Source of the DNA: Emydura subglobosa
Taxonomy: Eukaryota > Chordata > Testudines > Chelidae
Direction of reading: 5' to 3'
NCBI GenBank assembly: GCA_007922225.1
Contig: ML679969.1
Span: forward strand, 14,381,999-14,445,998
Length of the DNA stretch: 64,000 nt
Shown here in pieces: positions 1 to 11,572 of this stretch. Position numbers and translations under genes: made by a program. Within the stretch, counting starts at the first letter, position 1. Each line of letters begins with the position of its first letter. Below the pieces are notes generated by a model, which saw only the letters and a list, made by a program, of their open reading frames with translations, did no database searches and was not told the origin of the DNA.

Positions 1-3000
1 GGGTACCAGAAAATATGCTGTTTATTTTTAAAGCTGCAATCAATTATAATTGAGGATTTGTTAAACATTTACAAATGTGACAATGCTTGATGTTTCCCAG
101 GTTCTATATGGGAAGGCGCCCTGTGTTTATTTTATTATTTTGTGAGAGGAAAGATATGAAAAAAATTGCAATTGACTCTTTAAGGAATGTTTACTTCCAG
201 AGGAAACTAATCTCTCTTTCACACACACATACCCAAGCAGGCTGTCATGGAGTAAGTATATCACCTATGAAATAGCTCTTTTTTGCTCCCTCTTCTTTTA
301 CAGAATGAGAGGTAAACATAAATGTTAACCAGGTGGTTGGGATGCAAGATGTTGAAAAGTGACTACATGCACAGATCATTCCCTGGAGCTATGTCACTAT
401 AAAAAAAATTAACTGTCGGGTATTCTGGAAACATGAGTTAGCTGCAAAAATAAGAAAAACAATGTAGATTGCAAGTGATTTGTAAACCAAACCCTTTTTC
501 TACTTACACTAAAATTTAGATTTAACACTTAATCTTGACCCTGCTACAGAATGTTAAGTGATCAACAGTTAAAACTGGAATGCTGAGTTTCCCCGCAGGC
601 AGATATGGGAAGGGAGAAGCTGTGCCAATCAAGTATTGTACCAGCTTTGTCAGCAGAATTTGAAGTGGCTGTAAATTCTTTTCCACATCTGCCTTAATGC
701 AACATGAAACAAAAAACCTGGCTCAAGGAAATTCACGCCAGCCTGTAGTTTATCCAGGCTATGAAACCCACGAAAGCCCCCTGGAGTATTATGTTCAATA
801 CTGCACACAACAGCGGATGTTAAATTACCAGCATCATGTTGCTAAGAGGGCCAGTGGAATGAAGTGTCTGTGTATGATAGGAGGACTTTTAAAAAAAAAA
901 CCATAACAGGATAGACCACCCTGGGTACTTTCATCCATGTCACTATTGCCTGATGATTTCTTTGAAAATGTGTTAGATAGAAGGATAGTGAATCTGTGGG
1001 TGATGTCATGAGCCACTTTATAACATTTGCCTTGATGTGGTTTAGCAATGAAAGTGCACTGGTGACATGTAGGAACTGGTGTGGGAAACAAATCCTCTCC
1101 CCTACACAGAAAAATAAGTTGCAAATTGTGGAACACTCCAGAGTAGTGATTTCATGCCTCCTTGTGGGTCAAAGTCTGCCACCCTTACTCTCGCTGAGTA
1201 CTACTTTACTTCAGGGCAGTAGTCCAATTTAAATTGATGGGTGGCAAAATGTGTCCTTGTATGACCAATGCAGCAGAGTGCTAGTGGTTAATGCCTTGCT
1301 CTGCCATGCAGGAGGCGAGAAGTCAATATGTGATTTCAGTCACTATAAATATTGTACTGTAAATATCTCTTGTAAAGAAGTACAGAAAACACAATCACAT
1401 GCATGCACTGAACAGAAATCCAGTATCTCATAAAACCCATATGCTCTGGAGTATTACTTCACACACAATAATTCAGTCTCACCTTCATTTTGAATGGTTC
1501 CTAGCCATACCATTAGGTGAGATTAGAAAGCAAGGCTAGGCTGTTGACTCCAGATCCCAGCTCTCCTTTGCCTTGCTAGTCAATAAGTCAAACTTTATTT
1601 CAGCAACAGTTAGTTTTGCACTGAATTATCTGCAGAGTCATACTGTGTATTTAAATATATTTCATGACGTTTCCAGGTTCATTGGAATGCAGCTCATTAT
1701 TAAATTAAACTTTCAGCTACGACGACTGACAAAATAGATGAAAAGATGCCATGGTCTGACTAGAAATTCTAGCATCTCTGGGCAAACTTGATATGTTCAC
1801 CCTTTCAACTTACACTACCCAGTGCTTACCTTCATGTGAGAGATGTAATCTGAACGTTTCATTCGGTGCATGCAATATCTGATGCAGAAAGGCTTGGCAT
1901 TGGCTCCTTTTCAGCCCTAGGTCACGTGAATGCAGAGTCGGGGCTAAAAAAGGCCTGGCTAACAGAAACTGCAAACTCTTCAATATCTTCAAGAAGATCA
2001 ATAAGTGAGGAGAAAAAATAAAGACTTAAAATCAAGGACTGGATGTATAAAATGAATGGGTAATGGGAGACAGAACCTTCATTCTGTAGTGTATGTGGGT
2101 CACTGCCACGTTAAAGGACTAAGTGAAATTAGCTAGTGGACTCAGTCTAAAGCCTAGCAGAGTAGCATCCACATTACGATTAAGCACCAGTGCAATTGCT
2201 ACTCTTCTGGCACAGCCTCAGGAATATCCTTACAGATTTCATGAGGCGCAGAATGAATTTTTATCATGCACTAAATACGGTCGTATTAGTGGAGGAACAG
2301 GATCAGGGTTTGCACCACTGCTAACTGAGCTAAACCTAGGCTGCAGAACAAGGAAGAGCCCAGAGTGAAATTCTGTCTCCACTGAAGTCAAAGGGAGTTT
2401 TGCTATGGACTTCAGTGGGGCCAGACTTTCCGCCCTGATCAGCAGGCTATTGATATGGCACCTTTCACTCCATTTTTTTTAAAGGTTTGATTCACACTTG
2501 TTTCCTAGTCACTGGCAAGACGCTTTTGAGAAGGGAAAAGCTGGTTTAACTTATGCTGGGGCATTTCCACAGTATCCCCACTTTGTCTTGTACTAACGCG
2601 TTTGATTCTTCAGTACTGTACTGCTAAAGTCAGCTCACCAGAGAAACCATAAACACGGTGAAGCAGTTCTATTCTCTTCCACCCAGGCATAGGAAGACAG
2701 CATCTTGTTGCTTTATTTTCTCTGCCCAGGGGGTAGGCTGAGCAGTCAGCTGAAAGCAGTCCCTTGCACATAATGAAACACAGAAGGAAAGATTTGTGTT
2801 GGGAACAGTATTCCAGCAGCAGAGCCCTAAGCTTGTTACTACTCTGCAGGCAGTCCATCATCAAACAGAACAGAACAGAACAGAACGTTGGGCTCCCAAA
2901 TGAAGCCTGCATTTCTGAAAATCATTCAGGTTTGGATGCCCTTCAGCAAAATAGCAGCAGTAAGTGGTCACTGCTGGCACACCTGGGCCTTTGAAGAAAT

Positions 3001-5472
3001 TCCTATTTTAATTACCGGGGAAATTGGCTCTCTCCCTACCTGTGTATTTACACCATGCTCATAACCAGGAAAATGGGGTGACTACCAGATAAAGGATCCC
3101 AGGTCAACTCAATGTGCACTTGCTGTTCCACATTCCAGTCAAGCTCAAGGGAAGGCTCAGATTCTCTGGTAAAAAACACTTCCACTCCTCCTAGTTGTCC
3201 ATGATGGATATAGAGCAATTGAAAACGATCTAAAGTTGACAACAAACTCTTTTATAGCAGCAGAGAGTTTCTTAATTAATATGCAACTGTATTTCTCAAT
3301 GGGAGAGAAACAAAGTTTTTTTCTTTAACAGGATTATGTGAATGAGACTTAAAGGCCTTTTAAGCACTTCTTAATTGACACCTGCAACAATAATTAAAGT
3401 TCCTTAAAATAGATGTGGCATGAAAAATAGGATCCAACATGCTGACATAGCAACCGAAACCTCGCTGACCAGCATACCAGGTGATTACGTGCTTTCTGAC
3501 GAGTCAGAATGGTGGGAACCTGTCACCTTGCCCTCTTCAAAGTGCAGCATTAAGCCGCTCATTTATTCTGCCACAGAAGGACTAATACAACAATTAATAA
3601 ATATTGCAAACTCCCCTGTATTCCCCAGTCCTCTTCTATGAGTTCTGGCCACAAAAGCTGAACTGTAAACTTTATGCTGTGTGGAAACTGCCGTTTCCTC
3701 CCAACCCCAGATCTTCCCTCATGTCCAGCTAGCTCTTCTTAAACGGCTGATCAGCCCTTCTCATTGGGATAAGATCACCCCTTACTGTGGCTAATCAACA
3801 CTCTGCGGTCAAGAGACCATTCCCACCCACCCATTAACAGTTCTAAAACAGGAAGGAAAGAATACATACTTGAATTCTCCTTCTTCCTTAAATTCATCAA
3901 AGAAAGAAAAATGAAGCAGAACTCCTTCACTTACAGTACGGCTATATTGAATCCCAGGGCGTAACTGCAGCTTGTGTGGACATACACAAGCTAGTTTTAA
4001 TACAACTAGAGTATCAACAGCAGCATAAGCAGTGCAGCACAGGGTACAGTGCAGGCTATACAAGCCCAGCGAGAACCCTGAGTAATTACTCAGGCAGGTA
4101 ACCTGCAATGAAGCCTGTGCTACCATAATTTCACTGCTCCATTGCCCAAACTAACTGGATTAAAGACAGGCCGTGTATTTCTCTACAAACTGCAATCTGT
4201 GATTGCAGGTTACATATACCCCAAGTCCCAACTCCCTACTACAGTAGTCTTTTTCCGACAGTGAGGTATGCCAAAGACTTCACAGGAAGGAGCAAGAAAC
4301 TCTTCAGTGGGCAATTATCAAATAACTGCCCAGAGAGTAAACTTCTTCCTACCAAATAATGACAGGCTTATACTCTGACACACAAAAGTTTCTATTGCTA
4401 TCTGATGTAATTGAGGATTATCTCATAATCCAGATAAATATCTAATCCTATTTTGAATCCTACTGAGATCTTGGCCACAGTGATATCTAATGGTCATGAA
4501 TTGCACAATTAATTACGTACTGTAGAAAAAATATACTTCTTAGTTTTAAATTTGTTGTTAAAAATTTGCAATGTACAGACTAACTTTGATTAACCATTAT
4601 ATCTTGGCATTTTCCAGATTGCCAACCAAATAAATGCATTGGTTGATTAGACATAAGGACAGTCATTCCCAAGATCCCTTTGGAATAATACAATATACAT
4701 TGCTTTTATGCATTTTTTTTTTTTTGGTATAAATTAGGCAGAGAGCTCTCCAAAGGCAGTCTGTTACTGAATAGCATATTAGCCAACAAGAAATTTCTGA
4801 ATTGCAGAATATAAGAAGTTCAATAACCTTCTTGAGAGAACATGTGTATTAAGAGCTAATTACACAAAGTTTAATGGTTCAAAACCAATAAGACCTGTCA
4901 GAAGATATAAGAGCTCTAGCTAGTCCTTCCTGACGTAGATACTGTCAATGTTTAAATAACGTGTGCGTGTGAAAACATGTGTTGAAACCCTTGCTAGCAA
5001 TAGCATAGCCATTCCCATCCCCTTGCAGTGGTGATAGCCAGGCTCACTCTGGCTTTTGTCCAATGGCTAAAGGTTCAGTTCACAGGAAATGACCCCAGAG
5101 TTGCTTTATTCAACCCAACTTTAATCAGCTTCCTTCTCTGATTCCAACAAACCACTTCTGCTGGTGGTGGCCAGGAACAAAGGCCATTTTATATTATGGA
5201 GAGAGAGGACTGTCTTCACAGCAAGTCCTGACAAGCACTTCCTTCCCAAACATCCCATTCCCAAAACATAACGAACAGTAGCCAGAATATGCATAGAACA
5301 AATTAATGGAGCTGTGTAGATAAAACTGCAGCTTGCAAAGATAAAGGATGCTGGGGTCAGGAAAAAAAAGAAAAAAAAAATCAGGGAAAACATCCTTCGC
5401 CTGCTCCCTCAGCTTCAGAGTCAGAATATGCATGAGGAAAGTTTAAGGTAAGGGGTTAGAAAGGCTACTCAC
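1..5472 (-). other. MEGF6: MEGF6 intron 4 (partial)
   Basis: This is intron sequence downstream of exon 4, bounded by donor GTGAGT at 5472-5467. I looked for the next calcium-binding EGF exon (a DVDEC motif) on the minus strand and did not see one. Most of 1-4430 is non-repetitive or too decayed to classify. It has a small MITE-like fragment near 2365-2445, a (CAGAA)n run at 2866-2886, and an ancient CR1 fragment at 4430-4605. The short ORFs here have no recognisable domain. Confidence 0.85.
4430..4605 (-). repeat. Ancient CR1-type LINE fragment (3' region)
   Basis: The plus strand reads as a decayed antisense CR1 3' region: motifs such as TTTTGAATCCTACTGAGATC, then TTGGCCACAGTGATATC, then the expected AACTATGTACTG-like block and poly-T stretches. 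It is strongly diverged, so an old copy. Confidence 0.5.
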
Positions 5473-5577
5473 CATACTGACAGCGGGGTCCCTGGAAACC
5501 AGAAGGGCAACGACAGAGCTGGGAAGATCCTTCCACACAATTTCCTCCATTGAAACAAACTCCATAATTGCAGACAG
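5473..5577 (-). CDS. MEGF6: MEGF6 coding exon 4 (first EGF-like domain)
   Basis: This internal exon is 105 bp, with acceptor CTCCTTCAG and donor GTGAGT on the minus strand. It holds two bases, 34 codons and one base. It encodes VCNYGVCFNGGNCVEGSSQ, then LCRCPSGFQGPRCQY. The six cysteines (about 113, 118, 124, 132, 134, 143) have the spacing of a single EGF-like domain and end in the usual GPRC motif. In human MEGF6 the same position reads ECSASLCFHGGRCVPG...CHCPPGFQGPRCQYD, from memory. The codon is left open at G, ready for the Asp that begins the DVDEC calcium-binding EGF repeats. That next exon is not in the window, so the protein is truncated here by the window edge, not by mutation. Confidence 0.95.
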
Positions 5578-5639
5578 CTGAAGGAGAGGGAAGAAGGGAC
5601 AATGTGAGATCATAATTGCACATACATTAAAATAATGCA

Positions 5640-6125
5640 AATGTCCTTTCATCATGAAGGCTCCCAAAGCCCTTTACAAACTTTAAATACATACACAAAC
5701 GATGCACAATCAGCCATAAAAAGCATCCCCCTTTTGGGTTAAATCAGAGCAGCAATTTAACAGCATACAGAAAGAGTCCCCAAAAATTTAGGACAGGAGA
5801 TAAAGAACATCTTACCTCATGACAATTTATGTACGTGAAGCATTTACCCAAACTGAAATGTGTGTGGGGCATTGAGGTTTCTAGTCTCCAGTTTTACAAA
5901 TGCACCATGGGGTCTTTAATGACTCTATTTTATGCCTCATCTAAAAGGCAATTTATCCAGCACCAATGATTTCCTTATGCCCAGTCTGGGGCATTGGTTC
6001 CTAACTGAATCAGAGGAAACAATGCCACTTACTGAATCATCAACTTCACTTCCTACAGACAGGGTGTTCCTTGGAGGGATACCAGCTAAATACTGACCCA
6101 GAATAACCCTACTTGGCTTATAAAA
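5640..6125 (-). repeat. 5S rRNA-derived SINE (SINE3/Deu-like)
   Basis: Read on the minus strand, the copy begins near 6122 with a segment resembling the 3' half of 5S rRNA: AAGCCAAGTAGGGTT, CTGGGTCAGTATTTAGCTGG, then CCAAGGAACACC and CTGTAGG, in the order and spacing of 5S. Further on is a block around GATGAGGC...GTCATTAAAGACCCCA at about 5910-5940, which resembles the conserved core of SINE3-type elements (GAGAC...GTCATTAAAAATCCCATGG). It ends with GTAAAGGGCTTTGGGAGCC at about 5655-5675, a common SINE tail. It lies only about 60 bp from MEGF6 exon 4. The assignment is by recognition only. Confidence 0.55.
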
Positions 6126-6754
6126 TACAACAGGATACAGAGTAAAGAGTATGTTTTTTAAAAGTTGGTTAAGTTAAGAGAGGGATAATTAGGATGAAGG
6201 AGGCTGGCATTGTCCTGATTCTTCCTCTGTTAGGCAAATTCCACATTAACAAAGGATTTCTAGAAAGTAGCAATAACTCAAGGGATGGAGGGAGGCTGGA
6301 ATCTTATAAATGAGAAAACACTCAAAAGTTAGTTTCTTCTTACAATTAATGTTTAACCTGTCTGTGATCCCCAATCAGTCAACACAAATGATCATTTTAA
6401 AATTATACATGCTTTTTCAAACACTTTCTTTGAAAAATATTTTCCTGATTTATTTGTGCGCCAAAAATTAGAGTCCCGGGGTCTGTTCTGTGTTGCTTCT
6501 ACAACAACGGCTGACATCACTAATGCCAAAGGCAGCAGCCAGGAACTGCATTCTTTGGATTCCTTACCCTGGACTAAGGTGTTAGTGACTTCAGCAATTG
6601 TGGTGGGGAAAACAGAAAAGCTTATACTTGTCACTTCGCTGTAAAAAGCCTTTCAGTTCCTTTCAAAGTGATGGCTGCCAACAAAGAGAGAAACAGGTAC
6701 TTAGTATCATCTCTCAAGTGTGTTCGATTCATATTGGCGTTCGTGGGGGATTAA

Positions 6755-6985
6755 GCTCCCGTGGAGAAAGCATGTGGCTTGGAATCAGAAAAGTTCTACT
6801 CCCAGCTCTGTCATTGGGCAAGTCACTTCACCTCTCAGAACTTTAGTTTCTCATCTGCAAAATTAGGACAATACTACTGACCTATCTCACACAGGTTTCG
6901 AGAGGCATCACTCATTAGGTCATTTGTAAAATATTTTGAGATACTTAGCTGAAAGATGCTAGGAAAGTGCAAAGTATTGCTAATT
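6755..6985 (+). repeat. MIR-like tRNA-derived SINE
   Basis: Shows the CORE-SINE signature in order: CTCCCAGCTCTGTCATTGGG, CAAGTCACTTCACCTCTC, a TCATCTGCAAAATTAGGAC block, then a tail with ATTTTGAGATACTTAGCTG and GGAAAGTGCAAAGTATTG. It could be a turtle tRNA-SINE of the same general design. Confidence 0.65.
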
Positions 6986-7784
6986 AGATAAAGTTTGTAA
7001 GGGCCAAATTCTGAGAGGGGCTAAGCATCCACAACTTGCAGATCCTCAGCACCTCTTCAGATCTGGCTATACATGAATTAAGTGTATTCTATGGAACAAA
7101 CTTAAGGAAAGAAACATATCCTATGGCATAAGCACATAAAACAACATTTTGTTACTGGAAGGACCACTAAAATCAGCTTGATCTGAAACATGTTTTGCTC
7201 AAAGTTGTAGCTCATCCAATGTAATTACAGTGAAATAGTGAAAATCCAAAGGGGCATTTTTATAAAGGCCCTGGGTTTATAAAAGCCAGTTGCTCCCTTG
7301 GATGAGGTCCATCTACACTGTAACAGAAACCACTGCATTGAACGCAGAGTCGATGACAGCAAGTAGTTCATTCTATCTTTTGTAAACTTCCTGAATTCTG
7401 TGCATAACAGCAGGGCGGCAGATTTCTGACATCTAAGTGGCCTTAGTGCATTCTGTAGCAGAGCTTAAGGTGAAATGAACAAGACAGGCATAGACCTCCC
7501 AAAGTACAGCTATTCTGTGGCTCCTCCCAAGCAGAAGTGGCCACATGACCTTTATTCACTGTAGGCTGCCGCTGCACCTTGCCTATTAAAAACTCCATAT
7601 CGTGGCCAAACCCCAGCTCAGTTATAAACACATTCTGCCACTGAACTGCCTTATGCAGTGTCAGTTGGATGAGATTTTCTTCTTCACTTCCTCTCCTAAA
7701 CATCTGCAAAGTGTTGCTCTGTGCTAACTGCTGCCTTCAAGCCTAGAGTTTAGCTCTGTGTCAGCAGTTAGTGAAGTGATCCTC

Positions 7785-7900
7785 ATGTATTTCTTAACTA
7801 CTTGACTGGGATGGAATGTGGCTTAACTGATATTTATAAAGTGCTTTGAGACTCTCAAATAAATGGAACCATAGAAGTGCACAGAGCTATTATTTTTCAG
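7785..7900 (+). repeat. MIR-like SINE, 3' part only
   Basis: Contains TTTATAAAGTGCTTTGAGAC followed by an ATAGAAGTGCA motif and TATTATT, the usual 3' end of MIR-like SINEs. The tRNA-derived head is absent. Confidence 0.45.
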
Positions 7901-8229
7901 ATAGCACCATTGGTATGCTACACATTGGAATGGTGCTAAACGGAGCTAAAACTAGGTTCTTGCCCCTAGGATCATACACTTTAAAATAGACAAGACATTG
8001 CATTTATTATATTCATATTAATTTATATATTATGTAAAGGTATATGCAAATTATGTGCACTACCAAGTTTTGTTCACACGGCACTTGCCATTGTGAGGAT
8101 TGAGCCCGGGATTTAGAGCCACCATAAAGTGGTAACCGGAGAGCTGCGGAGCTGCTGTTGCAGTGTGTGAAGCAGGTGTTACCACAGCTCTGCCAACAGA
8201 ACAGGCTTGGGCTAACATTTTCGAAAACA

Positions 8230-8345
8230 CCTACATGACTTAGGAGCCAATGTCCCAGTTTCAAAAATGATGGGGGCCCTTAGGTCTTTCACTAAGATGT
8301 AGGTTTCAAGGTGCCTCGTTCACTTCTGAAAATGGAATTTAGGTG
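8230..8345. repeat. Degenerate palindromic MITE fragment
   Basis: Phrases such as CTTAGGAGCCAATGTCCCAG, TTTCAAAAATGATGGG and CTGAAAATGGAATTTAGGTG recall the MITE family seen intact at 15353-15500. Decayed and without clear ends. Confidence 0.35.
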
Positions 8346-11344
8346 GTTTTGAATATTTTACCCTTGCAACCATGCATGTGTGAGAGCATGTGTGTGCGCA
8401 CTTGAACTTCTCTCCCACCCAGAACTACAATACAGAGGGGAGAACCACCCCCTCTGCTAAGGCAGAAGTTATAGCTGCTCTGTCCTTTCTTTCAGGCTAG
8501 AGAACTGGGGACATCCCCACCACACCGCTCCCCGGGACAGGACTGGCCCGTGAACCCCACACAAGCAGCTGCAGCCTCAACAGGGAGGCAGACACGAGGA
8601 TGCTGCACAGCTCCCTCTCCCCACCTTTCCATTCTTCTGAAATGACATCCTTGGTGCCATTCCTTATCCATTTAGTCTTCCTCAACGAAAGTGCTGATAC
8701 ATCTCCAAATACTCCCACATTCCTGCTCCTGCTATGCCTTCAATATCAAGTTCTTTGCTTCAAGGTTCAATTATGAGCTCATTTCATGCATCTCTAAAAT
8801 GTACCATCTGATTGCTGGTCCAGTTCCAAATTTCAGAGCAAAATGATCTCATGGCTCCATCACACTGCTCGGCTGACATGTGCAGCTCAGCACAGAGAGA
8901 AGCAACATGTGTTCCTGTTTGCAATGTGTACCATCAAATCCTCAGAGAAATCCTTTCATTGATTAAACAGGTGTTGAATTGGAACCCACAGGAAAACTAA
9001 ACAATAAGTAACCTCAAAGGTACTCTGGAAACTACAACTGATACTTAAAGAGATGATGCTCTGAGATTTGGGATTCATAATAGGTAAAATATCTAGAATT
9101 CTCAAGGTCTGAAGCTCTGTATTATATGTAAAATCTTCTTTTTTTTTTACGTAACTAAAAAGAGGGGAGATTTGAAAATCAGCCCTAGTTTTAATAATGC
9201 TTCACTGCCACTAAATACCTCTAGGCAACACAAAGTCTTGAAACCTACTTGAGCTGAATTAACTCTTCATAACAATTTGTTCAACAACCTTAGCAATGGT
9301 TTCTATCCATGAATTGTCTTCCCAGCCCCTGCAGCCAGCTAGTTTCTGGGTGAAAAGTGTTGCTGAAAACAAGAAGTTAACAAATCAAGAAAATTATGCT
9401 CTTCCAAAACATCAAACTGTCCCCAAGTGGGTTGTGTGAAAGACCAATTACATTAGAGCAGATGGACTCCTGCATCTTGCAGCAGGAAGATTGCTCTATA
9501 ATAACTAATTAACCTTGTCTTTCACGGCTCAGGATATTCTGTAACTGAGAACCAGAGTCTAAATTTCAAGTAATTCTCTGCTTCTCCATCTGCTTCTTTT
9601 GGAATTCCAAATGAACCTTGTTTTCAATTTGTTACTTACCACAGACTAACCCAGTGAGTTTAATTCTCATTGCAGATTCTTTGCTCAAAATAATGCGTAA
9701 ACAGCAGAGCTAGTATTAGTATTTTTGAGCAAACACTGAGTGTTAGAGAAATGCAGATACTCCTAGCTGCTTTGCTGGCTGAGTGACAGAAAACATGGCA
9801 ACAGTGCTATCTTCTACTTGCTTTCGGGTTAATATGACTGCACAGAATCAAAATTCAAAGATTTGGTACTGTCTCTAGTAGTACGCCGTGGATGTGCTAA
9901 ATTGCTGAGTTTACTGCCCAACAGCGGGCAGTAAAGTAGCCAGAACTAGCACTGTTACAGGGTAGTAAAACACTAAGGGTGTTAATTATTTCATAAGTAG
10001 GCAGTGTCAAGAATTTGGAGGGCTTTTAAAAAAAACAGTAAGTAGAAACTACTTTCTACTGGATAGTTAGAGCATCACCATTTAAGCAGATGAGAAAATG
10101 AAACAGATTAAACAGACAGTAAAACTGAGCAGTCAAGTTTCATTGTTCTAGCCAAGTGATATGCAAAATGTACACAGACAGTGAGCATTCAATCAAGTTT
10201 TTGAAATCCATCCTTTTTAATAATCTACATTACTGTTAACACTATAGTTAGGGGAAACATTTTTAAATAAGGAAGTTTCTTTTCCCGCTAAGGATTTACC
10301 TAAGCACAACATAATTAATTAATACCTAGGATAAAATTAATCTAATGTGGACAGAACTGTGTAAAAATAAGAACACGCATACAGCGCCTGTCTCTCTCTT
10401 TTTTTAAAGTCCATACGAAGATTTGGACTACAAAATTATCTACCTGGGAGTCTTACAATTACATGAAAGTGTACATGTTTCTGTAGAGATATGGATACTG
10501 TACATTTAGAGTAGTGTGAGAGATTGCAGCTGAAAGGGACCTCTACATAGTTCCTGATTCAAGAGTTCTCACTCGGTCTTTGTCTCTAACAGGACTTTTG
10601 CTTGAGGAAGGAGTGCATCCTGGACAAGCCTGGAGCGAAAGCAGGAGTGTGAAATGATGTATTACAGATTATGCATTCCAGAGAGGAATGTACTGTAACT
10701 GCCAATTCTGTCGCGATCATCCATTTTAGGGGCCCTCCTGTCCCATTGATCCAATTTATGAGTCCAGAGACCATAATTATTCAAGTAGCTGAAATTACGA
10801 GAGACAGGGCTGGTGATCCAAAAAATATTGGCTCAAACATTAATTTACTAGAACTAGCAAAGAAAGCAAGTGACCCTGATAAACATTAACGGTTCAACGA
10901 AAGCCAAATGCAGCTTACGTTGGGGTTTGGTTCAGATTGTACTGGCCTCCTATGACTAACATGGGCTGCCGTCCTGCATAATCACTGAATGAAGTTTGAC
11001 TGCCAGCAGAAAATGTCACCTCACAAACATATCTTGAATCTTTATCAGACCAAAACCTGTTCCCCAGGAAGCAAGTGGGACCCTTGCCATTGACCTTGGG
11101 GGAAGCAGACTGGGCTGAGAGAGAGTAGCCTTGTCTATACTTCTCCTTAAGATCTAACTAAGTGCCATTCCAGACACTATATTTAAAACTTGCTCAGACC
11201 AGGCATACATTGGGTTCTGTCAGTGCTAGAAAGTTAGAATTCTCCTTCATCTGTTGGAAATTCAGGTCTGGATTGAAAATATAATTGTTCCTCTCTGTCT
11301 CGTTCACCTCCCTCCCCTAATTCCTGACAACATCACAGTTGGTT

Positions 11345-11572
11345 TGCAGTGTTGTTGTAGCCATAATTGGTCCCAGGATATTAGAGAGACAAGGTGGCTG
11401 AGGTAATATCTTTTATTGGACCAACTTCACTTAGAGAAAAAAAGCAAGTTTTTGAGCTACACAGAGCTCTTCTTCAGAGCCCTAACCTGGAAAAAGAGCT
11501 CAGTGTAAGTCACAACAGAAGCTGGTCCAATAAAAGATATTCCCTCCCTCACCTGGTCTTCCTACTATCACA
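11345..11572. repeat. Palindromic repeat, probably Penelope-like
   Basis: The left arm (TGTTGTTGTAGCCATAATTG, TCCCAGGATATTAGAGAGAC, AATATCTTTTATTGGACCAA) is mirrored by a right arm ending CTGGTCCAATAAAAGATATT and CCTCACCTGGTCTTC. The inner part contains GAGCTACACAGAGCTCTTCT. This family is very common in turtle DNA. The GTAGCC...TTGGT end resembles the Penelope-like fragment at 40205-40320. Confidence 0.5.

Noticed and set aside
1255..1325. Possible tRNA-like SINE head (AGTGGTTAATGCCTTGCTCT)
   Set aside because: Only a short resemblance to a tRNA box A/B region and no SINE body follows, so I did not list it as a feature.
3809..4126. A 105-codon minus-strand frame with cysteines in intron 4, considered as a possible further EGF exon
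   Set aside because: Cysteine spacing does not fit an EGF domain and there is no DVDEC motif or phase-compatible splice pair.
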